DNA of 64,000 nt from Roseiarcus sp037446355 (GTDB taxonomy: Bacteria > Pseudomonadota > Alphaproteobacteria > Rhizobiales > Beijerinckiaceae). The stretch lies in the NCBI GenBank assembly GCA_037446355.1, contig JBBIIT010000009.1, positions 21,415 to 85,414 of the forward strand, read 5' to 3'. The position numbers and the translations under genes are program-made. Numbering within the stretch: the stretch's first letter is position 1; each line of letters starts with the position of its first letter. The notes under the pieces were generated by a model. The model was not told where the DNA came from, made no database searches, and worked only from the letters and a program-made list of their open reading frames with translations. Below are positions 34,288 to 43,199 of this stretch, one piece after another.

Positions 34288-35027
34288 GCCTCGATCCAAT
34301 CGAGGGCCGCGTCGAGGCCGGTCACCGATTCGGCGCCCGGGGCCTCAGGCCGGCGCAGCATTACGACTTTAGCGCCAAGGCGTCGCGCGGCTTCGATTTT
34401 CGCGTAGGTCGAGGCGCCGCCGCTATTCTTCGAGACGAGATACTCGACGCCTTCTTCACGCATCAGTCTTTCTTCGTCGATGAGCGCGAACGGCCCGCGC
34501 GCGAGGATCAGCTTCGCGTCGGCCAATGCGTTGAAAGCGTCGGGACGATCGATCGCGCGCACGATGTAGCGGTGCTGGGGCGCGCGCGCGAAGGCCGCGA
34601 GCTGCAGGCGACCCTGCGTCAAGAATACGACGCGCCGTTCGATGCCGAGGGCGGCCACAGCCGCCTCGATATCCTCGACTTCGATCCAGCGATCGCCGTC
34701 CTTTTGCGGCCAAGGCGCGCGAGTGAAGACCAGCAGCGGTCGTCTCTCGTTCGCGCAAGCTTCGAGCGCGTTCGCCGAAATGCGCTCCGCGAACGGATGC
34801 GTCGCGTCTACGATCGCATCGATCCGCTCGTGGACCAGATAATCGCGCAATCCGTCGACGCCGCCGAATCCGCCGATTCGGGTCGCAACGGCCGCAGGCT
34901 TCGGGTTGCGCGTGCGGCCGGCGAGCGACAGGACGGGCGTGATGTCGCGCCTCGGCGCCAGAGCCGCGACGAGCGCGCTCGCCTCCGAGGTTCCGCCAAG
35001 AATAAGAAGGCGCAGGGGACGCGACAC
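34269..35027 (-). CDS. cobK: Precorrin-6A reductase, opposite strand, GTG start
   Basis: A 252-residue CobK/CbiJ: LLILGGTSEASALVAALAPR, the DATHPFAERISANALEAC block, LTQGRLQLAAF and VSKNSGGASTYAKIEAARRLG. It reduces precorrin-6A with NADPH. A GTG at 35027 is chosen for family length and a GGGAG site 6 bases before it. It is inverted relative to its neighbours: it overlaps cobJ by 19 bases and its start is 26 bases from the cobL start, so the riboswitch-driven rightward RNA would be antisense to it. Confidence 0.93.
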   Translation of the reverse strand: MSRPLRLLILGGTSEASALVAALAPRRDITPVLSLAGRTRNPKPAAVATRIGGFGGVDGLRDYLVHERIDAIVDATHPFAERISANALEACANERRPLLVFTRAPWPQKDGDRWIEVEDIEAAVAALGIERRVVFLTQGRLQLAAFARAPQHRYIVRAIDRPDAFNALADAKLILARGPFALIDEERLMREEGVEYLVSKNSGGASTYAKIEAARRLGAKVVMLRRPEAPGAESVTGLDAALDWIEAHRPPP

Positions 35028-35053
35028 CTGGAACTCCCTTGCGAGGACCGGCG

Positions 35054-36271
35054 ATGAGCGAGCCCTGGCTGTTTCTGATCGGCGTCGGCGAAGACGGGCT
35101 CGACGGTCTCTCTCCTGCCGCACGGCGCCGCCTTTCGCAAGCGAGCCTGGTTGTCGGCGGGCGGCGGCATCTCGACCTCGCGGGCGAACTCTCCGCGCCG
35201 ACCTACGCTTGGCCCTCGCCGATCGAGGATGCGCTGCCGCGCCTCAGCGCGTGTCGGGGCGAGCCGACTTGCGTGCTGGCGAGCGGCGATCCCTTCTTCT
35301 TCGGGGTCGGGACCATGCTGCGTCGTCATTTCGAGGCCGACGAGATCGCCTGCTATCCCGCGCCGTCGGCTTTCTCGCTTGCCGCCGCGCGGCTCGGCTG
35401 GAGCCAGCAGGATTGCGTGACGATTTCGCTGCACGGGCGCGCGCTGGAGGCGATCATTCCGCAATTGCAGCCGAACGCGAGAATTCTCGCGCTCGCGTGG
35501 GACGGCGCGACGCCGGCCAAGTTGGCGCGTTTGCTGGCCGAGCGCGGCTTCGGCGGGTCGATGTTGACCGTTTGCGAAGCGATGGGGGGCGTGCGCGAAC
35601 AATTGCGAAAAGCGCGCGCGGGAAATTTCGATCTTGTCGATGTGGCGGCGCTCAACACCATCGCCATCGAGGTCGTCGCCGATTCACACGCGCGCGTGCT
35701 GCCGCGCGCGCCGGGCCTGCCTGATGAATATTTCGAGCACGACGGCCAGATCACCAAGCGCGAGACGCGCGCCTTGACCTTGAGCGCCCTGGCGCCGCGG
35801 CGCGGCGAACTATTGTGGGACGTCGGCGCGGGATCAGGCTCGATCGCCATCGAATGGATGCTCGCCGATCCCGCCAACCGCGCGATCGCGACCGAGCAGA
35901 ACGCGCAACGCGCCGCGCGAATCGCCCGCAACGCGCTCGCGCTCGGCGTTCCCGCGCTGCGGGTCGTCGAAGGACGCGCGCCCGAGGCGTTGCATGGCCT
36001 TCCGGCGCCGCAAGCGATCTTCGTGGGCGGCGGCGCGGGCGCGCCGGACGCGCTGGAGCATTATTTAAACGTGCTGGCTCCGGGCGGGCGCCTGGTCGTC
36101 AACGCGGTGACTTTGGAGACGCAGGCGCGGTTGACGGACGCTTACAAACGCTGGGGCGGCGAACTGACGCAGGCGAGTTTCGCGCGTCCCGACAAGATCG
36201 GGCGTTTCACGGGCTGGCGCGCGGCTATGCCTGTCGTGCAGTGGCGAATCGAGAAGTCATGGCCGGCTTGA
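35054..36271 (+). CDS. cobL: Precorrin-6Y C5,15-methyltransferase (decarboxylating)
   Basis: A 405-residue fusion: an N-terminal CbiE-type methylase (FLIGVGEDGLDGLSPAARR, LASGDPFFFGVGTML, PSAFSLAAARLGWS) and a C-terminal CbiT-type methyltransferase (LWDVGAGSGSIAIEWML, VVEGRAPEAL, IFVGGGAGAPDALEHYL). It methylates C5 and C15 and removes the C12 acetate carboxyl. ATG 35054 starts the conserved region. Its stop lies inside the start of cobE. Confidence 0.95.
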   Translation: MSEPWLFLIGVGEDGLDGLSPAARRRLSQASLVVGGRRHLDLAGELSAPTYAWPSPIEDALPRLSACRGEPTCVLASGDPFFFGVGTMLRRHFEADEIACYPAPSAFSLAAARLGWSQQDCVTISLHGRALEAIIPQLQPNARILALAWDGATPAKLARLLAERGFGGSMLTVCEAMGGVREQLRKARAGNFDLVDVAALNTIAIEVVADSHARVLPRAPGLPDEYFEHDGQITKRETRALTLSALAPRRGELLWDVGAGSGSIAIEWMLADPANRAIATEQNAQRAARIARNALALGVPALRVVEGRAPEALHGLPAPQAIFVGGGAGAPDALEHYLNVLAPGGRLVVNAVTLETQARLTDAYKRWGGELTQASFARPDKIGRFTGWRAAMPVVQWRIEKSWPA

Positions 36272-36654
36272 TCGCCGTCGGCCTTGGCTGCCGCAAGAAT
36301 TGCGCGAGCGCCGTGATCGTCTCGCTGGCGCGGCGCGCTTTGGCGCAAGCCGGACCGCTTTCGGGCGAGGCGCGTCTCTTCACCGCCGAAATCAAGCGCG
36401 GCGCGGTCAATCTCGAAATCGCGGCTACCGAACTCGGCCTGCCGCTCGCTTTCCTCGACCTCGAGTTATTGCAAGCGCAATCGGCGCGCGCGCTGACCCG
36501 CTCGGCGCGCGTCGAGCGGATCGTCGGAGTGCCCAGTCTGGCGGAAACCGCCGCGTTGGCGGGCGCCGGGCCCGGCGGCGCGCTCGTGGTCACGCGTCTG
36601 ACGGAAAGCGGCGCGACGTGCGCGGTCGCCTATAACGAGGATGGGTCGCCATGA
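36259..36654 (+). CDS. cobE: CobE / CbiG C-terminal-domain protein
   Basis: A 131-residue protein of the CbiG_C fold: IAVGLGCRKNCASAVIVSLA, EIKRGAVNLEIAATELGLPLAFLD, VGVPSLAETAALAGAGPGGALVVTRLT. CobE is required for efficient cobalamin synthesis in aerobic producers, but its exact role is unclear. It overlaps cobL by 13 bases and its stop overlaps the cobM ATG. Confidence 0.88.
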   Translation: MAGLIAVGLGCRKNCASAVIVSLARRALAQAGPLSGEARLFTAEIKRGAVNLEIAATELGLPLAFLDLELLQAQSARALTRSARVERIVGVPSLAETAALAGAGPGGALVVTRLTESGATCAVAYNEDGSP

Positions 36655-37421
36655 CCGTGCATTTCATCGGCGCCGGACCAGGCGCGGCCGATCTTATAAC
36701 GTTGCGTGGCCGCGATCTCATCGCGCGCTCCCCCGTCTGTCTCTACGCAGGATCGCTCGTCCCGGAGGCGCTGCTCGATCATTGCCCACCCGGCGCGCGC
36801 ATCGTCGACACCGCCGCCCTCGATCTCGACGCGATCATCGCCCTCTGCGCCGAGGCCGATGCGCGCGGCGAGGATGTCGCGCGGCTGCATTCGGGTGATC
36901 TTTCGATCTGGAGTGCGCTCGGCGAGCAACTGCGTCGGCTCGACGCGCTGCACATCCGCTACACCATAACCCCGGGCGTTCCGTCTTTCGCGGCGGCGGC
37001 GGCGGCGTTGAGGCGGGAACTGACGCTGCCAGAGGTCTCGCAGTCGTTGGTGCTGACACGAACGAGCGGGCGCGCCTCGGCGATGCCGCCGCACGAGTCG
37101 CTCGCCGCCTTCGCTGCGACGGGCGCGACGCTCGCGGTGCATCTTTCCGTTCATGCGCTGGAGCGCGTCGTCGCCGAGGCGTTGCCGTTCTACGGGGCGG
37201 ATTGTCCCGCGGCGATCGTCGCGCGCGCTTCGTGGCCGGACGAGCGCATCGTGCGTGCGCCGCTGGGCGAACTCGTGGCCGCAATGCGCGCGGCCCCGGT
37301 CGAACGAACCGCGCTCATTCTGATTGGACCGGCTCTCGGCGCGGCGGATTTTCGTGAGAGCGCGCTCTACAGCGCCGATTATGTCAGGCGCTTTCGCGGC
37401 AGCGCGGGGCCTCAATCGTGA
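36651..37421 (+). CDS. cobM: Precorrin-4 C11-methyltransferase
   Basis: A 256-residue tetrapyrrole methylase: VHFIGAGPGAADLITLRGRDLI, CLYAGSLVPEALLDHCPPGA, RLHSGDLSIWSALGEQLRRL and TPGVPSFAAAAAALRRELTLPEVSQSL. It makes precorrin-5. Translation is coupled to cobE. Its 3' end overlaps cbiD on the opposite strand by 10 bases. Confidence 0.96.
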   Translation: MTVHFIGAGPGAADLITLRGRDLIARSPVCLYAGSLVPEALLDHCPPGARIVDTAALDLDAIIALCAEADARGEDVARLHSGDLSIWSALGEQLRRLDALHIRYTITPGVPSFAAAAAALRRELTLPEVSQSLVLTRTSGRASAMPPHESLAAFAATGATLAVHLSVHALERVVAEALPFYGADCPAAIVARASWPDERIVRAPLGELVAAMRAAPVERTALILIGPALGAADFRESALYSADYVRRFRGSAGPQS

Positions 37422-38542
37422 ACGGCGCCGGGTCGCGCCGCGTGCGTGTGGCGGAAGCCGGTCGACGCCGCAATCGCGCCGTCGCGCGCGACAACGAGAA
37501 TTTCGAGTTGGCAGTCGGTTGCGCCGAAGGCCGCTGCGGCGACGCGCCAGGCTTCACCGGCAATCATTTGGGCGAGGTCGAAATGCGCCTCGCTCGCGAG
37601 TTGGAACGCGTGCAGAGTGGAGTTGGCGGCGCCGATGTGGGCGACGAGCGTTTCGTCCGCGCCCGCTTCGTCGGCCCGCCGGGCGAGATCGGCCAAATCG
37701 ACCTCGCCGCGCCGCGAATGCAGATCGAGCCTGCCTTGCGCGAGCTTGGTCATCTTGGCGAAGCCGCCGGCGATAGTTACGCGTTCGATAGGATGTCCGC
37801 GCAGATATTTTATCATGCCGCCGACGAAGTCGCCCATGTCGATCAGCGCCTGATCGCTGAGACCGTAGCGTTCGCGCACAGCGCTTTCGGAGGTCTCGCC
37901 GGTCGCGCCCGCGACATGATGGAGTCCCGCGGCGCGCGCGACGTCGACGCCGCGATGGATCGAATGAATCCAGGCGGCGCACGAATAGGGCGTGACGACG
38001 CCGGTCGTGCCGAGAATGGAAAGTCCGCCAATGACGCCGAGCCGGCCGTTGAGCGTTCGCTCGGCGATCCTGGCGCCGCCCGGCACGGAGATCTCGACCT
38101 CGGCGTCGGCGCTGACGCCAAAACGCGCGGCCACTTCCTCGATATTGGCGCGGATCATCTCGCGCGGCGCTGGGTTGATCGCCGGTTCGCCCGGCGGCAG
38201 CGGCAGGCCGGGGCGCGTCACTGTGCCGACGCCTTCGCCGGCGCGAAAGCGGACGCCGGCGCCGATAGGCAGACGCCTCACCGTGGCGACGATCAGCGCG
38301 CCGTGGGTGACGTCGGGATCATCGCCGGCGTCCTTGACGATCGCCGCGCGCGCGAATTCGGGCGTTTGTTCCTGCGATGCGAGCGCGAATTCCGGCCGCA
38401 GACCCTTGGGCAGCGCGACAGGAACCGGGTCGGGGAAGCCGCCGCCGACCAGCGCCTGAAACGCCGCGCGCGCCGCGCCGCTGGCGCAAGCGCCGGTAGT
38501 CCAGCCGCGTCGAAGCGGCTTGGCGGAGTCGGTGTGGCTCAT
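37412..38542 (-). CDS. cbiD: Cobalt-precorrin-5B C1-methyltransferase CbiD
   Basis: A 376-residue CbiD: LRRGWTTGACASGAARAAFQAL, INPAPREMI, EISVPGGARIAERTLNGRLGVIGGLSILGTTGVVTPYS, and VTIAGGFAKMTKLAQGRLDLHSRRGEVD. CbiD performs the C1 methylation of the anaerobic pathway, the step done by CobF in the classic aerobic route. Here it lies in a locus that also has the oxygen-dependent CobG and no CobF. ATG 38542 begins conservation. It is on the minus strand between cobM and cobB. Confidence 0.94.
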   Translation of the reverse strand: MSHTDSAKPLRRGWTTGACASGAARAAFQALVGGGFPDPVPVALPKGLRPEFALASQEQTPEFARAAIVKDAGDDPDVTHGALIVATVRRLPIGAGVRFRAGEGVGTVTRPGLPLPPGEPAINPAPREMIRANIEEVAARFGVSADAEVEISVPGGARIAERTLNGRLGVIGGLSILGTTGVVTPYSCAAWIHSIHRGVDVARAAGLHHVAGATGETSESAVRERYGLSDQALIDMGDFVGGMIKYLRGHPIERVTIAGGFAKMTKLAQGRLDLHSRRGEVDLADLARRADEAGADETLVAHIGAANSTLHAFQLASEAHFDLAQMIAGEAWRVAAAAFGATDCQLEILVVARDGAIAASTGFRHTHAARPGAVHD

Positions 38543-38592
38543 GCCCAAAGGCCTAGCGCGCGCCTGCGCCGGCGCCAAGCGGAGCGTCGCGC

Positions 38593-39918
38593 ATGAGCGG
38601 CGCAGCGCCCAAAGGGCTCATGATCGCCGCGCCGCGTTCGGGCAGCGGCAAGACGACGTTGACGCTCGGCTTGCTGCGCGCGCTGCGACGCGCCGGGCGA
38701 AACGTCGTCGGGGTGAAATCGGGGCCGGACTATATCGACCCGGCCTTTCACGCCGCCGCCAGCGGCGCGCCAAGTTTCAACCTCGATTCCTGGGCGATGG
38801 CGCCTCCTATGATTGGAGCATTGGCGCGCGACGCGGCGCGCGGCCGCGACCTCCTGCTGTGCGAGGCCTCGATGGGGCTGTTCGACGGCGTCCCCGCGAA
38901 GCCCGGCCGCAGCGGCGCTTCGGCCGATGTCGCGGCGTTGCTCGGGCTGCCGGTTCTGCTCGCACTCGACGTGTCCGGGCAGGCGCAATCGGCGGCCGCG
39001 ATCGTCAAGGGTTGCGCGACCTACGATCCGAGGGTCGCCATCGCCGGCGTCGTCCTCAATCGCGTCGGCAGCGAACGTCATCGTCGGCTCGTCGAAGGCG
39101 CGATCTCAGCGCTCGGCGCCCCGGTCATCGGAGCCGTTCCGCGTCTCGACGCTTTGGCCCTGCCGGAGCGCCATCTCGGCCTGGTCCAGGCCGGCGAACT
39201 CGGCGGCCTCGAAGGCAAACTGGACTCCATCGCGGATGCGATAGGCGCGCATGTCGACCTCGCCGCGGTCGAGGCGCTCGCGCGCCCGCTCGGTTCGACG
39301 GGCGACGAGGCGGGCGCGGGCATGATCGCGCCGCCGGGACAGCGCATCGCGATGGCGCGCGACGAGGCGTTCTCGTTCTTCTACCCGCATCTTAAGGCGC
39401 ATTGGCGCCGGGCGGGCGCGGAGCTTTGTTTTTTCTCGCCGCTCGCCGACGAGGCGCCGCCCGGCGATTGCGATGTTTGTTGGCTGCCCGGGGGCTATCC
39501 AGAACTGCACGCGGCGCGGCTCGCCAACGCCTCGCGGTTCCTCGACGGCCTCAAGAAATTCGCCAAGACCCGGCCCGTGCATGGCGAATGCGGGGGCTAT
39601 ATGGCGCTCGGCTCGGCCCTCACCGACGCCTCGGGCGTGACCTATCCGATGGCGGGCTTGCTCGGCGTCGAAACCAGTTTCGCGAAACGCAAAATGAATC
39701 TTGGGTATCGCGACGCGGCGCTGATCGCCGACTGCGCGCTCGGGCGCTCGGGCGACAGGTTTCGTGGCCACGAGTTTCATTACGCTACCGTCGCGACCCT
39801 TGGCGGCGACGCTCCGTTCGCACTCGCGGCCGACGCCTATGGCGGCGCGCCATCGCCCGCCGGTTCGCGGCGTGGGCGCGTGACGGGAAGTTTCTTTCAT
39901 GCGATCGCGCGCGCCTGA
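38593..39918 (+). CDS. cobB: Cobyrinic/hydrogenobyrinic acid a,c-diamide synthase
   Basis: A 441-residue amidotransferase. The N-terminal ATPase has MIAAPRSGSGKTTLTLGLL and GVKSGPDYIDPAFH; the C-terminal glutamine amidotransferase has the nucleophile in VHGECGGYMALGSAL and a closing His in RGRVTGSFFHAIA. It amidates side chains a and c before cobalt insertion by CobNST. It is divergent from cbiD with 50 bases between start codons. Confidence 0.96.
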   Translation: MSGAAPKGLMIAAPRSGSGKTTLTLGLLRALRRAGRNVVGVKSGPDYIDPAFHAAASGAPSFNLDSWAMAPPMIGALARDAARGRDLLLCEASMGLFDGVPAKPGRSGASADVAALLGLPVLLALDVSGQAQSAAAIVKGCATYDPRVAIAGVVLNRVGSERHRRLVEGAISALGAPVIGAVPRLDALALPERHLGLVQAGELGGLEGKLDSIADAIGAHVDLAAVEALARPLGSTGDEAGAGMIAPPGQRIAMARDEAFSFFYPHLKAHWRRAGAELCFFSPLADEAPPGDCDVCWLPGGYPELHAARLANASRFLDGLKKFAKTRPVHGECGGYMALGSALTDASGVTYPMAGLLGVETSFAKRKMNLGYRDAALIADCALGRSGDRFRGHEFHYATVATLGGDAPFALAADAYGGAPSPAGSRRGRVTGSFFHAIARA

Positions 39919-39924
39919 GCGGCG

Positions 39925-40803
39925 TCAGCGGCCGAAAATGGTAAGTTCGGTGTATGTGAGATCGCACGGAGAGGGCGTGTCCGGCCCTTTGAAATAGCGT
40001 GGCTCGCGGCCTTCAAAAAACTTTCCCGTTAACCCTTCGATGGGTTCGTTGGCGTCGACGACGAGAAACAACCGTCCCCGCCGCGCGCAGTAAAGTCCAA
40101 GCGCGCGCGAAAACGAGACGAGTTCCCGATGCGATGGCGCGTAGATCACGTGCGCGCCGGGCACGACCCGGCGCCAGACGGTTCGCTCTTGCAGAACGAA
40201 CGGGTAAGCGACGTTATTGTTGACGCCGATCAGCGCGAGACAGCCAAGTTCGGTATGATCGATCAGCAGGCGCCGCTGCGCTTCGCTCAACATCCGGGCC
40301 TCGGGCGCACGCTCGGAATAGGCCACGACGCGAGCCCCCGAAGCGCCTTTCGAAGCCAGAGGCGCGAAGAACATTTGGCCGTTCGCATAGCGCCGAAATC
40401 CGAGCGCCTCGATCGCCTCGCGGGTGTGTGCTGCGGCGGAGATGTTGACATAAGTGACATCTTTTTGCGCGACCGATTGGCGGTGCAGGACAATGGCGAA
40501 CCCACGATGCGCGGGGTCGACGCACCAGCTTGAGAGATTGGCGCGCAAATGCGAGCCGTCGTCATCGAGGCGAGCGGAGACGATTTGCAGCAGCGACCCG
40601 ACCACTTTGCCGCCCGAATAAAGCAGGAATCCGTAGCGTTGCGCCCCGGGCGGAATAGATCGTTGCGTCATCGTGACAAGGCCGCGCCGCCAGTAATCGA
40701 TGTCGCGCCCGGGGAAATTGCGCGTCAGGCAATCCACCACATACGGCAGATCCGCCTCTTCGATGGCGCGACATCGAGCCTCCAATTGCTCCGGCTCTGG
40801 CAT
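39925..40803 (-). CDS. GNAT-like acyltransferase at the edge of the carrier-protein cluster
   Basis: A 292-residue protein. The first 150 residues resemble a GNAT fold (IEEADLPYVVDCLTRNFPGRD, GKVVGSLLQIVSARLDD, SSWCVDPAHRG, THTREAIEALGFRRYANGQ). The C-terminal half (LIDHTELGCLALIGVNNNVAYPFVLQ) looks like a second, related domain. The usual R/Q-x-x-G-x-G/A acetyl-CoA loop is not obvious (AHRGFAIVLHRQS), so catalysis is unproven. ATG 40803 is chosen; 40843 is an alternative. It is divergent from an acyl carrier protein gene, 87 bases away, suggesting a role in acyl or aminoacyl transfer. Confidence 0.65.
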   Translation of the reverse strand: MPEPEQLEARCRAIEEADLPYVVDCLTRNFPGRDIDYWRRGLVTMTQRSIPPGAQRYGFLLYSGGKVVGSLLQIVSARLDDDGSHLRANLSSWCVDPAHRGFAIVLHRQSVAQKDVTYVNISAAAHTREAIEALGFRRYANGQMFFAPLASKGASGARVVAYSERAPEARMLSEAQRRLLIDHTELGCLALIGVNNNVAYPFVLQERTVWRRVVPGAHVIYAPSHRELVSFSRALGLYCARRGRLFLVVDANEPIEGLTGKFFEGREPRYFKGPDTPSPCDLTYTELTIFGR

Positions 40804-40890
40804 GAAATTTACCGTCAAACGAGTTGGCGCGAGTAACCCGCATGTTCTCATATTACTATGCCGGGAAAGCAACCGTGAAAGTGTCGATGA

Positions 40891-41133
40891 ATGTCTGAAC
40901 GGGCTACAATACTTAACGAAATGCGCGCCGTCGCCGCGGAGCAGGAGAAGACCCTGGCCCCGCTGAGCGACGATTTGCCGTTGTTGGAAGCGGGGCTCGA
41001 TTCCCTGTGCTTCGCGATTCTCGTCGCCCGCCTCGAGGATTTGACCGGACGCGATCCCTTCGCAGTAAACGGCGCCAGATTGCCGCGCACCGTCGGCGAA
41101 TTGATCGCATTCTATGACGCCGCGCTTGTCTGA
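40891..41133 (+). CDS. Acyl carrier protein 1 of the cluster
   Basis: An 80-residue carrier protein with the phosphopantetheine site LLEAGLDSLCFAILVARLED (Ser38) and a four-helix pattern. It is not the housekeeping AcpP, which has a DSLD motif and more acidic helices. It overlaps the downstream adenylate-forming ligase by 20 bases, indicating that the ligase probably loads this carrier. Confidence 0.85.
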   Translation: MSERATILNEMRAVAAEQEKTLAPLSDDLPLLEAGLDSLCFAILVARLEDLTGRDPFAVNGARLPRTVGELIAFYDAALV

Positions 41134-42481
41134 ACCGCCCAACCTGCGGCGATGGATCGAGAGGTCCGCGCGCCGCGGCCGCCAAATCGCCACCCGCGAC
41201 CATGTTCTCGATCTCGGCGGCCTCGCCCGAGGCTCCGCGTTGGGACCGGGTTTGGGCGCGCTCGACGGTCGCTCGGTCGTGCTGCATGTCGACGACATGG
41301 CAAGCGTGGCGGCGGCGCTGATCGATCTTGATGGCCTGGCGCGACGCATCGTGCTTTGCCCTCCGGGCTGGGGCCGGACGGAGGTGGAATCGGCGGCGCG
41401 CGACGCCGAGGCGGACGCGCTCGTCTTCGATGAAGGCGTCTCGCCATCGACGGAACTGGCGATCATGGCGCCGTGCCGCCTACCGGTGCGGCCAAGCGAG
41501 ATTCAGCCGACCCGTGAGCTTGAAACGGAATGGGTGCTGGCGACGTCCGGAACGAGCGGCCCGCCTAAGCTTGTCGTCCACACGTTGAAAACCCTGACTG
41601 GCGCGATCTCGCCCGCGCCGTTGCAGCAATGGGCGACTTTCTACGATATTCGCCGGTATGGCGGCCTGCAGATTTTTCTGCGCGCGTTGAGCGGAGAAGG
41701 TTCGCTGACGCTGAGCGGCGCGGAAGAGAGCGTCGACGCGTTTCTTATTCGTATGAACGCGGCGGGCGTCACGCATATCTCCGGTACGCCATCGCATTGG
41801 CGCAAAGTGCTGATGAGCGGGCAGGCCCGGCGGATCGATCCCGAATACGTCAGGCTGTCAGGAGAAATCGCCGATGACGCGGTGCTGGAGGCCTTGGGCG
41901 CGCTTTATTCGCGCGCGCGCATTGAGCACGCTTACGCTTCGACCGAAGCTGGCGTCGTCTTCACGGTCGGTGACGGCAAGGCCGGCTTCCCGGCGGACTG
42001 GCTAGAGCGCGAGGGCGGCGTCGAGATGCGTGTCGTCGACGGCGCGTTGCAGGTGCGCTCGGATCGGCGGGCGCTGAAGTTTCTGGGCGCGAACGCGGCG
42101 CCGATCGCGGACAACGAAGGCTTCGTCGACACCGGAGATATGGTCGAACGGCGCGACGATCGCCTCTACTTCGTCGGCCGGCGCGGCGGCGTCATCAATG
42201 TCGGGGGCGCCAAGGTGCATCCTGAGGAAGTCGAGGCCGCGCTGAACGGTCATCCCGCCGTACGCGCCAGCCGCGTCTTCGCGCGAAGAAACCCGATCAC
42301 CGGCTCGCTTGTCATGGCCGACGTAGTGTTGCGCGACGGAACGACGCCGCGCGAAGGCCTGGAGCGTGCGATCCTCGCATCTTGCCGTCAGCGTCTGCCG
42401 GCCTACAAGGCGCCGGTGAAGTTGCGCTTCCTCGACGAACTGTCGCTGACGTCAGGCGGAAAGCTGGCGCGCGATGGATAA
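41114..42481 (+). CDS. Class I adenylate-forming enzyme (acyl/aryl-ACP ligase candidate)
   Basis: A 455-residue AMP-binding enzyme, shorter than typical acyl-CoA synthetases (about 550). Motifs are the P-loop WVLATSGTSGPPKLVVHT, the AYASTEAG loop, DTGDMVERRDDRLYFVGRRGGVINVGGAKVHPEEVEAAL and the C-terminal Lys in LTSGGKLARDG. The N-terminal 130 residues are poorly conserved. It starts inside the ACP1 gene and its stop overlaps the SDR start, so ACP1-ligase-SDR is one coupled operon. Substrate unknown. Confidence 0.85.
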   Translation: MTPRLSEPPNLRRWIERSARRGRQIATRDHVLDLGGLARGSALGPGLGALDGRSVVLHVDDMASVAAALIDLDGLARRIVLCPPGWGRTEVESAARDAEADALVFDEGVSPSTELAIMAPCRLPVRPSEIQPTRELETEWVLATSGTSGPPKLVVHTLKTLTGAISPAPLQQWATFYDIRRYGGLQIFLRALSGEGSLTLSGAEESVDAFLIRMNAAGVTHISGTPSHWRKVLMSGQARRIDPEYVRLSGEIADDAVLEALGALYSRARIEHAYASTEAGVVFTVGDGKAGFPADWLEREGGVEMRVVDGALQVRSDRRALKFLGANAAPIADNEGFVDTGDMVERRDDRLYFVGRRGGVINVGGAKVHPEEVEAALNGHPAVRASRVFARRNPITGSLVMADVVLRDGTTPREGLERAILASCRQRLPAYKAPVKLRFLDELSLTSGGKLARDG

Positions 42482-43196
42482 TGTGATTGTCACCGGCGCG
42501 ACGCGCGGCCTAGGACTGTCGATCGCCGAGCGCCTTGCCGACGAGGGCTTCCGCGTCATCGCGGTCGCCCGCAAGGCCGGCTCCGTTTTGCAAGAGACGG
42601 GTAGGACGCGACGAGGTGCTTTGAATTTCGCCGCGCTGGATCTTGCCGACACTGCTGCGATCCCAAAGTTCGTTCGCGAGATCAAGGCCCAGCATGGCCC
42701 CATCTATGGTCTCGTCAACAACGCCGGCCTGGGAACCGAAGGTTTGCTCGCCAACATGCCGGATGCCGATATCGAGGCGCTGATACGCCTCAATACTCTG
42801 TCGCCAATCGTCATGAGCAAATATGTCGTGCGCGGCATGATGGCCGAGGGACGAGGCCGAGTGATCAATATCTCCTCGATCATCGCCTCGACCGGCTACA
42901 ACGCGCTTTCGGTCTATGCCGCAACCAAGGCCTCGATGATCGGATTCACCAAATCGCTCGCACGCGAGGTCGGCCGCGTCGGTGTGACGGTCAACGCCAT
43001 CGCGCCCGGCTTCATCGACACCGACATGACGAAGAGTCTCGGCGAGGAGGCGCGCGCGCGCGTCGTCGCGCGCAGCGCCTTGCGTCGTCTCGCCGAGCCC
43101 GCCGACGTCGCCGCTATGGCGGCGTTGCTGATGAGCGAGGGAGGGCGCAACATCACCGGCGCGGTGATGACCGTAGACGCCGGAAGTACGGCCTAG
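42474..43196 (+). CDS. SDR-family oxidoreductase, FabG-like
   Basis: A 240-residue classical short-chain dehydrogenase: VTGATRGLGLSIAERL (cofactor), NNAGLGTEG, INISSIIAST with the catalytic Ser region, YAATKASMIGFTKSL (Tyr-x3-Lys) and VNAIAPGFIDTDM. It is close to 3-oxoacyl-ACP reductases. In this cluster it probably reduces a ketone on a carrier-bound or released intermediate. Its start overlaps the ligase gene by 8 bases; it is convergent with the aminoacyl-CP ligase. Confidence 0.9.
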   Translation: MDNVIVTGATRGLGLSIAERLADEGFRVIAVARKAGSVLQETGRTRRGALNFAALDLADTAAIPKFVREIKAQHGPIYGLVNNAGLGTEGLLANMPDADIEALIRLNTLSPIVMSKYVVRGMMAEGRGRVINISSIIASTGYNALSVYAATKASMIGFTKSLAREVGRVGVTVNAIAPGFIDTDMTKSLGEEARARVVARSALRRLAEPADVAAMAALLMSEGGRNITGAVMTVDAGSTA

Positions 43197-43199
43197 CGT

